Origin: Ustilago trichophora
Taxonomy: Eukaryota > Basidiomycota > Ustilaginomycetes > Ustilaginales > Ustilaginaceae
DNA length: 64,000 nucleotides
Direction: 5' to 3'
NCBI GenBank assembly: GCA_900323505.1
Contig: OOIN01000043.1
Coordinates: 1,054,001 to 1,118,000, forward strand
In this document: positions 62,851-64,000 of the stretch, one piece after another
How the letters are laid out: each line of letters opens with the position of its first letter
How positions within the stretch are numbered: the stretch's first letter is position 1
Translations under genes and position numbers: made by a program
The notes under the pieces: generated by a model
What the model was told of the DNA's origin: nothing
The model's database searches: none
Seen by the model: only the letters and a program-made list of their open reading frames with translations

Positions 62851-63536
62851 GGTGATAGGATGCCAAGGGGAAGATGGATGGTAGATGCGTGTTGAGGTGT
62901 AATCGTAGTTGGCCGGCGCAGGGAGCCGACCAGCGTTGCACCCAGATCAGAGGCCGTCGAAGTCTAGTTGCATGAAGGAAAGCGGGAAAGCATAGCGCCG
63001 AAACGAGAGTGTTTGTGGATGCGATGGGATGCAGTCTTGGTCGGCTGAATCAAGTGGCAGAGTCAAACACCTATGTGACCAGATTGAACGGTACTGCGTT
63101 ATGAGGAGGAGGGTATATGAAGATCGAATGGTGTAGCGATGGTGGTGGTGGTGGTGAGGATGATGATGATAGGAGAAACGACAAGCTGAGCTCGTGTGGA
63201 GAGCGAGGTGTAAAGTGCACGGAACTCCCGACCGACCTCTTGTGAAGCTGACGATCTGACGCAAAAGGGCGTCTGAGCGGAGACAAACACACGCACGCAC
63301 AGTCGATCCCTTCTCAGTAGCGTGCTGTGTAACTCTGGCACGGACGTCATTTCACACATTTTCTGCGCTCCCTCACCCGCTGTTAGATTGTGCTTACATA
63401 ATCGAGACCTCATTTTTTGTTTTCCAGATCTTCCAAAACCGCTCTGCTCGCTTCATCCGACGTTACTCTTTGGTGTTTCCCGTACCATCACCTAACCTTT
63501 CATCGGCGCCGTTTCCGACGTCACACACTCATCACT
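62851..63536. other. Divergent promoter region between Munc13-like gene and mitochondrial gene
   Basis: 686 bp without a gene. It contains a GGT/GAT triplet-rich stretch (about 63135-63172) and C/T-rich sequence before 63537. Confidence 0.6.
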
Positions 63537-64000
63537 ATGGTCGTTGGAGCCGCTTCTCTCGCCCAGCGCGCTCATTTGTGCACCACGCCAATGCTCGTCT
63601 CGGCAGCAGCCGCTCGTGCATCTACTGCTTCTTCAAGCTCGCGCTTTGTTTCGGCATCTCGTCAATTCTCGCTTGCCGCAACTCCCAAGACCTCGAGCAG
63701 CGTGGTTAGGACGTCTGCCTACAACTCTGCCACCTTCACCCGTGCCAGTCTCGCCTTCCCTGCCCAATCTACACTGCTTTCTGGTAAACCGTTCTCGTCT
63801 TCGATCGCCCATAGGAGTTTGTCGTTGTGGGGTGGTGGATCCAAGTCCAACACCGCCGAAGCAAAGGCTGAAACATGGGCTTCGGAAGTCGAAGCCAAGA
63901 AGGATGAGGCTCTGGAGGGTGCTTCGGAGCTCAAGCAGTCTGTTGAAGCTAAAATCGATCAAGCTAGCTCGACCTTTTCCGACGGTCTCCAATCGACTCA
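63537..64000 (+). CDS. N-terminal part of a mitochondrial-targeted protein (cut by the window edge)
   Basis: The frame opens at the ATG 63537 and stays open to the last base, 154 codons. Residues 1-100 are rich in Ala, Ser, Thr and Arg with almost no acidic residues (RAHLCTTPMLVSAAAARAST), a long mitochondrial presequence. RSLSLWGGGSKSN follows, then a charged helical stretch (EAKAETWASEVEAKKDEALE). The presequence plus a tryptophan-glycine motif is reminiscent of fungal Oxa1 insertase N-termini, but the diagnostic membrane segments would lie beyond the window. A MICOS-type or other inner-membrane protein is equally possible. The bias to C-ending codons supports a real gene. Confidence 0.7.
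   Translation, partial: MVVGAASLAQRAHLCTTPMLVSAAAARASTASSSSRFVSASRQFSLAATPKTSSSVVRTSAYNSATFTRASLAFPAQSTLLSGKPFSSSIAHRSLSLWGGGSKSNTAEAKAETWASEVEAKKDEALEGASELKQSVEAKIDQASSTFSDGLQST

Overview
The window is nuclear DNA of a basidiomycete fungus, most likely a smut or smut-like yeast (Ustilaginomycetes). This rests on compact and mostly intron-poor genes with GC-rich third codon positions, serine/glutamine/asparagine-rich linkers, homopolymer and dinucleotide runs between genes, a FYVE-type RhoGEF like Ustilago Don1, and a basidiomycete-style eIF5A N-terminus. I cannot name the species. I see no transposon, tRNA, rRNA, CRISPR or bacterial-type operon.

Layout, left to right. After about 2 kb of non-coding DNA with a 106-nt GT run comes a DH-PH-FYVE RhoGEF (1995-6119, +). 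It is followed by a short Lys/Ala-rich coiled-coil protein (6477-7055, -), the histone chaperone Asf1 (8823-9507, +, 2 exons) and the tRNA dihydrouridine synthase Dus4 (9751-11178, -). A long gene-poor stretch (about 11.7-18.4 kb) precedes a Zn2Cys6 regulator (18389-20162, +, 2 exons). Next are eIF5A (21481-22642, -, 3 exons), a Cbf1-type bHLH factor (23858-24994, +), EMC1 (25164-28553, -), a second Zn2Cys6 factor (29761-32706, +), the RNA polymerase III second-largest subunit (33023-36997, -), the PP6/Sit4 phosphatase (38176-39423, +), the rRNA dimethylase Dim1 (39934-41316, -) and AP-1 beta-adaptin (42040-44343, +). The last part holds adenylosuccinate lyase (44548-45996, -), an Irc6/p34-type adaptin-binding protein (46632-48371, +), mitochondrial Mn-SOD (48488-49266, -), a giant Mus7/Mms22-like repair protein (49953-56849, +), a Nepro/Rmp1-like protein (57131-58081, -), a Munc13-like C2/MUN protein (58342-62850, -) and the start of a mitochondrial-targeted protein that runs off the edge (63537-64000, +).

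Genes mostly alternate in strand, giving divergent promoters and short convergent 3' ends. Most are housekeeping genes. Two loose themes are visible: membrane traffic and cytokinesis (Don1-like GEF, AP-1 beta, p34/Irc6, Munc13-like, EMC1), and Pol III/ribosome/translation (Rpc2, Dim1, eIF5A, Dus4, Nepro/Rmp1-like).

The most striking observation is in the Pol III subunit gene. The almost invariant catalytic-core peptide YQ-CAMGKQ is divided among consecutive tiny exons: a 4- or 64-nt exon, a 7-nt exon and a 2-nt exon. Three of the four introns have good donors and branch-like sequences; intron 2 is weaker. The 2-nt exon supplies the last two bases of the Met codon.
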